DNA from: Strigamia acuminata | Taxonomy: Eukaryota > Arthropoda > Chilopoda > Geophilomorpha > Linotaeniidae | Assembly (NCBI GenBank): GCA_949358305.1 | Contig: OX442318.1 | Location: forward strand, 2,218,501 to 2,282,500 | Direction: 5' to 3' | DNA length: 64,000 bases | In this document: in pieces, positions 39,289 through 51,100 of the stretch | How the letters are laid out: each line of letters begins with the position of its first letter | Numbering within the stretch: position 1 is the first letter of the stretch | Notes under the pieces: model-generated | What the model was told of the DNA's origin: nothing | Databases searched by the model: none | Seen by the model: the letters and a program-made list of their open reading frames with translations, nothing else | Program-made: the position numbers and the translations under genes

Positions 39289-39382
39289 CAAGAACGCTAT
39301 TCGTTCTGCACAATTTCTTTACTGCGTGATGTTAGTGGAAACATCGGATTAATTCGAAATGTCTTGTTTACTACTCGCGTCA
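39289..39382 (+). pseudogene. Relic of a DEG/ENaC TM2 exon
   Basis: The stretch from caagaacgctattcgt to gtttactactcgcgtc aligns with the TM2 exon of genes A, B and C (for example 51282-51370). The core gtggaaacatcgga is conserved, but several indels and substitutions break the frame. It shows that a fourth copy once lay between B and C. No other exon of it was found nearby. Confidence 0.7.
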
Positions 39383-40339
39383 TCTCCAACACTATCCTCG
39401 AGTCAAGATGAACGTGCAAGTTTTAATTAGACATTTAGAAAAGGAGCCGAACACAGTTTAAAGAAATGAAATAAAAATGTTAAATCATGGAAACTTTATA
39501 AAATTTATTTTGTTCCCTGGTTCTTACTAGTAATTTAGTTATATCTTATTAAAAAAAAATTAAACGCCCGGGCGTTTAAACGGGCGGTACGGGTAATCAA
39601 TTAACCCAGTGTTAATTCAGAAATGGCAAATTTTACAAATAGTTACACAAATGTACAATACGAAACCCCCAGTTTTTCACATTGATTTCTCTACAACTGT
39701 AGCCACTACGCCTGGTGGTAGTTGGGCACGCACGCTTTGATCCGTTCTCCACTCTCCACATCGATTCACGCACAGTTGTTCAAAGCTAAATGTTATGTGA
39801 CTGATATGGTCTTCGCCAGGGCAATTAAGGGACTAATCACTCTGGTGTGAGACGCATACTCACGTAAATAACAGAAACTCCCTTAATATTGGTTGGTTGG
39901 CCTTTATTAGTGTTGTCTAGGGGTTGTTTGGAGAGCCCCAGTGACTTTAATTTCCATATTTCAGCGATTTCTACAATGGTTACGAGTTTTGCACAAGGGA
40001 TTGCATCAAAATAAGAAAATAGCAAGTAATACAATTCAAAAATGGCAGAAAATTGATGACATAATCACTGATTGACTAATCAAACAAAGGCACGTTAGGT
40101 GATATTAATTTTCTCCATTTTTTTGCATCAAAACTAAAATATTCTATACTTATGTCACCCCCATTTTTAAGGAAAATCACTGCCAAATTTATTTTTCTAC
40201 AAAACTTATAAACCTGTTAATTTTAAATGAATTCTAATGCCAAAATACATTTATTAAAAAATTGGTTTGATTCCAGATGAAGCGCAAAAAGAAATATTTC
40301 AAAAAAACTGATTATTCTATACTTATGGCGCGCACCTTA

Positions 40340-40822
40340 TTAGTGTTGTCTAGGGGTATAGGGAATCCCGTTACCCGTTGCAGGGGTGCCACGAAAGCAC
40401 ACCGCACCGGCAACCGACCCGTCACACACTGGGCGTGAGCCCAATGGGTGACGTGGTCGGTTCAACATTACATTCATGTCGTACTTACCTACGACCTGCA
40501 GTGGCCACTCATGGAGGCTGCACTATGGACTCCACCATAGTACTGAGCGTCTCTGTGGTGAATGGGAAGGCATGCAGGGTCCACACAGCCAGGACACGTT
40601 TTGTCCCCTTGATGACTACAACTCCTCGGACTCTATACACATGACCGTCCTGGTCGGTGCCCGCACTCTCTCTCTGCATCTCCTACCCACACCACTCAGC
40701 TCCCTCCTTCCCCCGGGCTAGATCACTTTACCCAATGAGGGGGTGATCTTGGGGCCGCAGGGTGGTGTGTGGCAGTGACGTGGATCACCCCAGGTGGCCT
40801 GACGGTCACAGTTAGATTGCTT
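40340..40822. repeat. Dispersed GC-rich repeat, copy 1
   Basis: This GC-rich island shares a 3' half with 42360-42630: a gtggtgaatgg word, a CT-rich tract, ccacaccactcag, cttggggcc, and an end of the type ggtggcctgacggtcaca. The overlapping ORFs of 80-90 codons differ between copies and are not supported. The class is unknown; it may be a SINE or non-LTR 3' end. Confidence 0.55.
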
Positions 40823-41900
40823 TTAAAAAAAAATTAAAATCAGATTACAACAATTCTTAGTTTGGGTCATTTCCTTTATGGTTAACTAAATCCACAGATC
40901 AGTCGCTGTTTTTGTCTTCTGTTTGTAATCGCACTTTGTGAAGACAAATTAGGAAATAAAACTTAATTTCTTATACAACGTCCGAGTAATTATTTGAGTA
41001 ATTATTACCATTGTAAAAATGTCCCAATTTTGTTAAAACTTGCACATTCCTGCTTTAGTTCTGGATTATTTCGAGCAGCTGAAATATTGGTGTTAGATCA
41101 GCACATTTATAACGATAAAAAATGGTGAACATTAATCACGAAGGTAAAGATTAAAAAGAAATCCTTAGATGCGATTTCTACGTTTTATTTATTTTTTTGA
41201 CACTTCTATTTTTATTTTGTGTCTTTTAAAACTAAGCTTACATTACCCACAAGACGCGACTCAATATCCGCTGACATTTAAATCGTACAGCACGGAACCC
41301 CAAACAAAAACGTCCAAATTTCAATACTTTTTTTCATAATTTTTTAACAGAATTTAATAAATTTATCTGAAATATACGAAATTCAGAAAAATAAAAATGA
41401 CATTTTGTGTTGTAGAATAAGCTGACACGAAAATTGTCAATAAAAATTTTCAACAACATATTTGCTGTTTGGAGATGAAACATGCACTACATAGTCATTA
41501 GACATCATTATTTCTTCTGACGAATGTCTTTCAAATCATTTTTAATGATTGCTTTCCTGACATTCAACTGATGATTACCCGTATTAACTTGACTCCTGCC
41601 ATTGTGATAAATTATTTAAGCTGTCATTAATTTTAAAAAATTCTCCCGACAGACAACATCAATATACTGCATTGCAGTGGCAATACGAAGCAGATCGAGT
41701 ACCAGGGATCCACAAAAAGCACCTCCGAAACTGTAAGTAAAAAAAGTCAATGAAATAAACTGATATTTTCAAAATTCTATCAAAATATTTTTAAAAGATT
41801 AATCGTTTAAGTCCTGTCAGCCAAACTATGAAATGTCAGTATATTTAAACTCTCACGGATCAAATTTTGTAACTTTGATACTTGAAAACTAGTTATATTT

Positions 41901-42050
41901 ACTAGCTGCATTCAAAAACTTGTACGTGACATCATTCCCATTGAATAACATTAATGTTATTCAATGGGAATGTTATTCAATGGGAATGACGTCACGTACA
42001 AACACGAAACGAATTTTGCATACGTTTTAGAGTTTTTGAATGCAGCTAGT
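41901..42050. mobile_element. Palindromic 150-bp MITE
   Basis: The left end actagctgcattcaaaaact is mirrored by agtttttgaatgcagctagt at the right end. The centre holds ttcccattgaataacattaa and its inverse. Diverged single copies of the end sequence occur at 18388 and 50854, in the homologous intron before the TM2 exon of genes B and C. Confidence 0.7.
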
Positions 42051-42359
42051 GTTTTTGATGATATTCTGGCTCATCGAAATAAAACATGCTTTAGGTTAAA
42101 AGACAAGTTTATTGTGACAATTTTGTGGGCAACACACAGAAAAACATAGAAAAAAAGGCTGTATCAGGCAATTCATGACACTTGGAATTTCTGGTTCAGC
42201 ATCGCCTAATCTCACTAAAAAATCTTCCCTAAATGTTTTCTTCTTTCTCGTTGCTCTTCCACCCCATTCGAACTCAAAACGCCAGTTTTCACACTGGGGC
42301 CAGAGTGGTAATACCACTTGATTCATCTTCTTGATGCGATTCTAAAACGCACAATCACT

Positions 42360-42632
42360 GAGCATCACAGTGGTGAATGGTGAGAAGAGCAGAGTCAGCA
42401 GCAGGCAGGGTTGCCTCTGCTGGCATTGAGACCGTAACAGCACACACTTCTCTCCCGTCTACTGCACGTCCTTCCTCTCTGCTCTCCCAGCAACATCTCT
42501 CTCTCACCACACCACTCAGTTCCCTCCTCTCTACCTAGGCCAGTCCACTCCACAAGGGAGACGGCCTTGGGGCCACTAAGCGGTGTGAGGACTGACGCAG
42601 GTCACCTAGGGTGGCCAAGCGGTCACAACTAT
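42360..42632. repeat. Dispersed GC-rich repeat, copy 2
   Basis: This is the second copy of the family seen at 40340-40822, sharing accacaccactcag, ccttggggcc and gtggccaagcggtcacaa. The insert length differs between copies. Confidence 0.55.
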
Positions 42633-44941
42633 TAATATTGGAGAATGCACTTCATAAAACATTTTACAAAACGGAGTAAAGTTTATCAATTGCAAACTAA
42701 TATCATGTAAAAATGTGTGACGAAGTACGCATTAGCCCGTAACTTAATGAATTTCAAAATATTTTTTAACCTTACCCATAAGGTTGAAAAATATTAAGAT
42801 TAAGATTGGAAATACTTATCGCATGTTTGAGAAAAAGATATTAGTATCTCAACTCCCAAGTCACACAGAAAAGTTAATGATCCAGATTGTCTACAGTCAG
42901 CGTGGACAGAGGCGTTTATTCAATTTGCAGTAAACCACTCGATTTAATACAACCGCCCTGTTTAAAGGAAATGTTAAACACACCTTTTACCATATTTTTG
43001 AATGATGATTTAAATTTATTTGATAGTGTTGAGTCCTGGTGCTTGGCTAGAACACAAGTGTTGTTATAAATTCGATAAAACTGTTAACTCCGTTACCATA
43101 GTTGTTTCGATTGCTGTTTAAAGTAAACATAAAGAACACATCAAATATTCATTCACATACCAAAGCAACGAAAGAATTGACATCAATAACTTTCTTTCTA
43201 CAGAAAGTAAGCACGGAATCTTTCTACGTGTTTGACCTGATAATTTTACAATACGTTTCCTACTAAAGCTGTTTTGTATCATGAAAAGCTACTTAAACAA
43301 AAAGACAAACGATCCTAGCAGATACATAACATAACATAAATTGAAAATAGATCTCTCATGTATCCGTGCTGGATTTGATTTGGAAAATTTCTAGTATAAT
43401 TGTGAATATTTGAATTTGTCAACCCCCATCCCTCCACAGAAAAACCTTCCAACCTTTTCCCTAGTAGAGAGTTGAACTAATTCAAAAGTAAGGTCACATT
43501 CATCTCATGACAGACGTTAAGCACAGTGGTCCAGAGACCAGATACCAATCGAAGCAGTCATTTCTTTAAAAAACCTAACTTTTACGTTAACTGTGACAGG
43601 TGAGTAAATAGTTTTGTTCTTAGTCAAGTTACATTTAGGTTTGCATGCAAATGGTGAAACACATGTTTAATACCACACAACTACAATCATTAGTCATTTT
43701 ATTCTATTCCACCATCAAAACAATTGTAAATTCGTCTTTTGTGGTTCGTTTCTTCTTCATAAATTGAAACAAATTAAGATAAATTTGAGAAAATTGTAGA
43801 CAACTAAATTATGGAGAATAATTCTAAATGAAGCTGCTTATCGAACCATGTCAATAATGTGCAAATTCGTTCAAAAGAAACATCAAGCATTCACTAGTAT
43901 AATTTAGATAAGCCTACATTGAAATTACAATGTTATGATTAGTGATTCAAATAATGCATCATTGGGTGCATTCAAAGTCAAATGAATTATTTGACTTATC
44001 ATAATCTGAATTATCAACAATTCATGCAAGTCATTGGCTGATGTGGCTGAAATGTTATACCAGCCACAAGAAATGATGTAATTTACATCACTGAAATGAT
44101 AATTTAATTCCAATAAGTGGCTTATTGACAAGTCACTCCAATCATGACTTATCAATAAGTCAATTATAACCATGTAACCCCATCAGACAAACTACTGAAC
44201 CAAACTAATTACTTTGGGAAACGCCACTCTCCCAGTTCCGAGTGCGGTCTATCTAGGGCTCGACTTATAAGTAGCAAAATCGTTGAATTGGTCTTCGCAA
44301 ATTAGTCCCATTCGGTTAGTCACAGTTCACGTGATCGTATTTTTCCATCTCTTCCAATCTTTGTTGTTGAAACACATCAGTAACGCCATTGTCATTCTTG
44401 GTCTATTTTGTTCTTCAATTAAAACAATATCCCCAACTTTGAATTTGGTATAATTCGTATTTCCTCGATGCTGTTTTAGCTCGATTAGGTACTCTTTCGT
44501 CCATTGGTTCCAGAATTCTCGTAACAGGATTGTCTATGTTTCGACTTCCAGTGTGGTCTGAGAACTTCGGTGCATTCAGAAAATAGGTGATTTGTCTCTA
44601 TACAAGAAAATGAGAAAGGGAAAAGGTGATATAATGATTACACTAGCTTCCTGGCTGCTATGTATCGGCCGTCGCCATTTTTCTCCATATTATAATCAAC
44701 AATGTTTTGGATACCATTGTATGGCGTGTTTCTGGGCACCCGTTGCCTAGCAACCGGCATTCTCTTAACGAACGAATAAATTACTTCACTTATGAAAGTT
44801 ACCGAGTTCCGGCGTTGGTTTTATTTTCTGGCCTATTTAGGCCCAAATGAGAACACATAAATGAAGACTGCATACCAGCAGTTAGATATGATCCCTGGCC
44901 AGTGTTCTTCTTGCATGGGTACTGTGCAACAAAAAACAAAC

Positions 44942-45133
44942 AATATGGTCAAAACTCTTAAAAACAAATCGCAAGGGACCCGAAAAATCGACTCGTTATA
45001 ATGATAATTCGTTATATCAAAATTTTTTAACATGATGTTTTCCGGCCGGCCAACCAAACCAGCCATTTTAAGTTATCCGTTATATCGATAATTCGTTATA
45101 TCGCTATTCGTTATAAAAAGTTTTGACTGTATA
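44942..45133. mobile_element. pogo/Tigger-like MITE upstream of gene C
   Basis: The left end tggtcaaaactcttaaaaac and the inverted right end (gttataaaaagttttgactg) resemble pogo/Tigger termini. The subterminal region repeats attcgttatatcg words, and TA-rich flanks fit a TA duplication. It ends about 40 bp before the start codon of gene C and may contribute to its promoter or 5' UTR (inference). Confidence 0.55.
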
Positions 45134-45170
45134 TTATGACTTCAATTTACAGCTCTATTTTTAAGCAAAT

Positions 45171-48100
45171 ATGGCGATAAAAATATACAGAGTGGGTGAA
45201 CACACACTGATTCGACCATTTGAACGAATCCAACAACGTCGACAAAGAAAAATGCGACACCTCGTTGGAAATGTGTTGGCAGAGCAATCGGAGATACCAG
45301 CATTCGTCAAATCTATGAAGAACATTTCAAAAAAGAAAAAAAAAATGTCTATTCTATTTTTCACATCGCTCATTGTGAATTTGGTGGTGTGTCTTTTCCA
45401 AACTGGAGAGCGAATTTGGCATTACTCAACTGAACCAACAACAGTTGATGCGCATTTAGTTGAAACCAGTCACGGCAATTTTCCAATTGTTTATATTTTC
45501 CCACAAACAACACACGAATATAAAAATTTCAAGTCTAAAAACAGCACAAGATTCAAGCTTACAGGTACTTACGTAGAGGGATGTGATGGATTGCCCAACC
45601 TAGCTTATGAAACTGATGAAATTAAGGAATTTACTATAGAAACAATTCTAAAATATTTGCATGTAACTAGTTACATAACCGATGCATATTTTTCAATGGT
45701 AAATCTCCATTGCTCCATTCTTTTGAGAAATATGTAAATAAGCAAATGTCTTTGCAGGGAAAATCTCTCAGCAATCTTACAATTCAAAGCCTCCTTAATC
45801 TTGAACAGCCACTTGCTCAAGTTTCAAGCCGTAAGTTACAAACTTAAAAAGAAATACAGACACGTTTATTAATTTAAAGTTTCTTTTTGTCTAGCATTGC
45901 AACTTCAATTTGGAAATGTTAACTACAAAATGGTCATTAAACTAAATATTCCTAAATATTGTTGGATTCTTAAAGTAAGTGTCGTTTTTATTTTTATTTT
46001 AGTATCACATCATATATTGATACTAAAATAAAACATTTTTGCAGATTAACAGGATTGCTTTTATAAACCTTATATTTTACGAGAAATTTCAATTTAATTT
46101 AGTTCATGAGACAAAATGGTCATTAGTTTAGTATTGTAAGAACAAGTTCTTACAAAAGAAGGGAAAGTTGTGATGGCAACTGGAAATAATTATCACTTTT
46201 TTAATTTGATTAAAAGTGTTCTATTTCTTTTTTAGCTGCTGGACATAACTACTCATAATTTATAATTCACTATTCACTTTTTAATAATGAAACATGTCGA
46301 ATGTCCAGCAGTCTATTCACCAAGTGTAATGATAAAATTGGCCTTTTTACTAAAAAAAAATAAATAGTGTTACAACACAGTAAAGAATTGTGTGTGTTGT
46401 AACTGTTTGTAACAATGTGAACGAGAGGTGCATTTAAATATAAAAAAAAAACATTGTTTATATCATGCGAATATTTTATTCAAAAATTATTTTCACAATT
46501 GTGGATTTCACACTGCTATGGTCTCCTTGTCAGATGTATTCCTTTGCTCCGCACATGCATGCGATGATGTGCCATCCTTTGCTCCATGCCCACTGAATTG
46601 GCGTTGGTTGATGTTATTGCTTTACACTGTTGAAACACTTTTTGACCCCGGCGAGAATGTCTCGATTGTCCGCACCGACTGCCTGACCAATAGATCGGGC
46701 GCGCACACACCTTGACGAAGTGATCGAAAAACTTACACAATTTATGCCGTCGACGTGGCCCAGGCGTTTTACAACATTAAAATCGCTGACAAGGACCAAA
46801 CCATCATCGCGTTCTGGACGCCTTCTGAATTGCAAGAATTGTTGGAATGCCCATGGGCGACGTGATCACACACACCGAACCATACCTCGATGACGTCAAT
46901 CAATCCCATGCTGACACAGATGCGCTCATTAAAAATTTTGAGAAGCTACTGAAACATTGTGACCAGCTGCCCACACAGTCTGTGTCACTTCACTGCAACA
47001 CACGGCGCTTCCACAGCTCTCGCGCACCTCATGTGTTTCTCGTGCGCACCTGGGGCGGCCCTCCGCACCAGGTGGAGCTGTTGGTCATTGGCTCCGCCAA
47101 TTGGGAACCAAAAGTTTCCCTTCCGGAAGTGGTGGACCCCGCAGTAGTCCGAACAGTTGAATCTGGATCAGCATGGCGAACGGTCATTCTCCGACCTTCT
47201 TCCCATGCCTGATCGCAAGAGAGACCCAAATGATTGGCGCAGCAATGCCGTCGCCTGTCGGGAACTGAGCGTCCAACACGCCGTGTTCGCCGCATGTTTT
47301 TAAGAACGTTGCGGCGACGCGGCGCAAACTGCATTCACCGATCTCACGTGTCATGGCGATCTCAAGATTGCCGTGACGCGTGGTCAAATCAGGAATGGCG
47401 GCAAGGCCGCCATTACACTTGGGAAATACACCTTGAGACACCATATCATACCCCTAGACAACAATAAAGCAATAACCAAAACCTAAACTTGTGTCTCTGT
47501 TGTATTTCGTGGATTGAATCGTAGTGTGTGTTGCGTCCAGCGCCTCGTGGCCCTCCCCTGACCACGTGGCGTCCGTCCGAACACTCACAACATGACTTCA
47601 ACAGAAAATACGCCCGCTGGATCCTCGATCTGCAGGATTTCTTGTTTACGATCATCGTTTACGCAAGGAATCCGACAACGTGCTCCCTGATGCTTTATCT
47701 CGCATTTCGCAACCCCCGTCCAACACGGCACTTGCCATCATCGAATGCCGGAATCGACGACTGGCCTCTGACAATTTCTGGACGACATGCCACCCAGTTT
47801 ACAACTGTAGATCGTATATTGTTCATACGTGAGCGCAACGGATCGAAACCCACATTAAAGGAGGTGGTGCCACAAGAATTGACGACGAGCTTAATTACTG
47901 CAACACATGTCGAGGGAGCGCACTGTGTCGCAGAAAAAACAATCTCTCGACTACGCGGGAAACACTGGTGGTCACGTATGGCACCCCAAGTATCTGACGT
48001 TCTAAAGTCCTGTACGCAATGTTGAGCACACAATCACCGCACATAGAAAGCTCCGGGCTTACTCCAATCCTGCTCAAACCCTTCGAAATCATCGCTATCG

Positions 48101-51100
48101 ACCACTGGTTCCGCCTAACATCGTCCGGTACCCTCAGACCCCTTATCGGTCACGACTTACTGCCTGGTTGCAACTCGTGACACCCTCGTCTACCCAGCAC
48201 TTTGTATTTTAATCTTTTGCATTTCCGGAATAAAGTCATATTGTCCTAAAACCTTAACCATACGGCCTCGGTCCTACCCTTACAGGGATAAAACCTTTAT
48301 TAGGGGAAACAAACATTAGGGCAAACAAACATTAGGGCAGTGCAATAGTTTTCTTGGGGTGGTATAGAGTGGGGAAAATTTAATTGGTTCTTGGGTGGAA
48401 AAGGAGTCACAGATGCGGGGTTTTTAAATCGAGTCCCATTCTTAATAGCATTTATTTTCATGTATAACAATTTCTTACAAAAGGAAATGTTGCGATGGCA
48501 GGCTGTAAATAATTGCATTTTTCTAAATCTAATTAAAAGATTTCTATTTCTTCTTTAAAATTATAGATATTGATACATCCTTCACCAGTAGCGCATCTTA
48601 CATATGAAGAAAATGTGGTAATCCAATTGACAACTATTGGTGGTAGTCAGCAACCACTTAGTACCATAGCTATGATGACTGTGCAAAAGGTAAGATAATA
48701 ATTTATGAATTGAACATGCTGTAATATACCGTTTAGTAATATCAAGGTTTAAATAAAGAATAAAATCCAACATTTATTAAATTTGTAATATTCTGTAAAA
48801 AGATTACAAGTACAGTTTACTGCAGTTAGGCAACAAACTACCAAATATTTACCGATATCAAAACATCAGAAGTAAGAATTTGATGCAAAGAGGTTGAGAA
48901 TTGTAATTTAGAAAAAAAGCATTTCTCTTTGTTGGAATGTGGATGTGCAGTGGTGAAGAGAAAAACTGCGTGTTGACCAATAAGTTTATAATATTTTCAA
49001 ATAAAGTTATAAACAATTTTTTCGTTAATTACTGTCATCATCATTGCTGATAAAAAAGCATGCTTGTAACGTGCCACATGACGTGGACATCACTAAAATA
49101 ATTATTTTTGCAAATTTTGTAATCGGCCGCAAAAAAAAACAGATCAATAAAGAAGCAATGGCTAAAATTGTAATTCTACATGAACAAGGCTTAAACCAGA
49201 CGGAAATTATTTGTGTATAATTTTCAGTGGTTTTCAGCAAGTTATATGTCTTTTTCTACCAATTTCAGTCATTTTCGGCTATTGGTGGTCATTTTCGGTT
49301 TTTTCGACCAATTTCAGTTATTTTTGGATATTGGCGGTCATTGGCTGTTGTTACCATTGGCTCCTATTGTATTGGCGGGAATGGATTTGGCGGTTTTGGC
49401 TTCGCGATAAAAGTCTTGGCGGTTGTGAATTGGCGGTAGTGTCGTGTAACCTAATTACAATATTCGCCATTACTTCTTTAGTGATCTGTTTTTCCGCTAT
49501 TTATTCAATACCAACAGGCCCAACACTGTTAATACTGTGAGTGTGTTTTTACCACAAAACAATTTGGCAAGAATGTAATGCGAGATTTGCTGTGATGAGA
49601 TAGTGATTGTCGATATTCGATTGCCAATTTGCCTTTGTAACCCAACAGATACTTCGGCGCAACTGGACATGCACACTGTCACTTACTTGTTAGATAAGTT
49701 AAGGAAAAACTAGCTAACCCACTCTTGCTATCCGATGATCAGTTTTTAAGACAAAAAATGTAAAAGGTCCATTGCTTAATTTAAAGGCCAATGTGTATAA
49801 AAAAAAGTTTTAAAATAGCACATAATTTAGTTCTACTCTGTATTAGTATGTTTTGTCGAGGAGGGCTAATGCCACCCTTGACCTCCCCCACTCCCAACAA
49901 TTAACTTAGTTGAAACTGAAAATGACGCTTATCTTCAGACAACTGTTCATTAGGCATTACATTATTAGCAGAATAAATATTAATCCAACAAAAGTCTCAA
50001 ACTGTCAACAATATTAAGAATAAAAAAAAAATAGCCAGCCCAGATCTCGGCATCAAAAGCAGTCAAATGCACTTTTCACATTTGAAATCCGTCTGCCAGC
50101 TTCAGAAAAGACAGAGGTCGAACAGACAGACAGACTCTCGATGATTAATATAGAGCTACTTTTAGTTTAAATTCTCCTAATATTTCAATTCTACTAGTAT
50201 TAACATTCAGAATCTAAATTTCTGTTTCAGTATAACTTCATCAGCACAAAACGAAATCCTTGCGACAACAATTTAATTGGCTGCTTGACTCCTTGTATCC
50301 GCAAAAAAATTAAATGCAGGTACACATGTTAGAACAACTCATTCCATAGGATTACTCTGAAATAGATTAAGACTTGTGGGATTTTTTGTGACCAATTCCC
50401 GAGTGACAGACAACAGTTCCCAAATGGCCCCCTTGGTACACTCGTCAGTATGTCAGGAAGAGTTGTTTGTCCTAAAGAGTCACCTGCAGGAAGTGCAAGC
50501 AGAATGGTGCAAAAGTAGCCTTGAAATGGTTGGGTTGGGTCTCTGACAAACCGATCATACTGTCCACATGGTTATTGAACCAGGCGTGTTTGGATGCAAA
50601 TGCGTCATTGCAATAGAAAAAGTCATGACATAATAGACACGAAGATATTGAATGAAAGGGCCCATAAACCCAAAACACAGTTGTCTCTCCTACCTACATC
50701 TGTGTTGTCAAAATCGTGAAAAACAGAATTGGGTGTGCATTAGCTTGCCCTCCTCGTTTGGCAGGTAATGAGTGGTTGAGGCAGCAGTGGGCTGGTGGTC
50801 CCTTAATCTGGTAAACAAAAAATTCAATGCCATTCATTGATAACAGAAGTTTCACTAGCTGTATTCAAAAAGTCATTCAGACTCGTCAGTCTGATTTATT
50901 CTGCTTTCAGTATCAGTCGGCAAGCGCAGCTGTTACACTGCAGAAAAAGGTTATCTGTACATTTTAACTGACTTTTCGACTACAGTTACTGTCTCATGAA
51001 ATCCGTGTGTGTATGTAGCAATAACCAAGCACGATGTAATTCAATTTATTTTTAGCTCTCCATTTTACAAAACGACAGACCTACCGAAATGTAATGACAC

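Larger units (their letters stand above)
38701..44941. other. B-C intergenic region, no intact gene
   Basis: Apart from the TM2 relic, the GC-rich repeat copies and the palindromic MITE I see no supported gene here. A piece at 39570-39600 (cgcccgggcgtttaaacggg, then cggtac) is a solo end of the element family found at 60240-60515. Confidence 0.5.

Noticed and set aside
45161-45373. Minus-strand ORF over gene C exon 1 (also 9453-9758 in gene B)
   Set aside because: It is a mirror of the conserved channel exon; similarity between the two copies reflects the plus-strand gene.
46847-47212. 121-codon ORF as a host gene
   Set aside because: It lies inside the decayed gypsy fragment, and its start overlaps the out-of-frame YLDD region.
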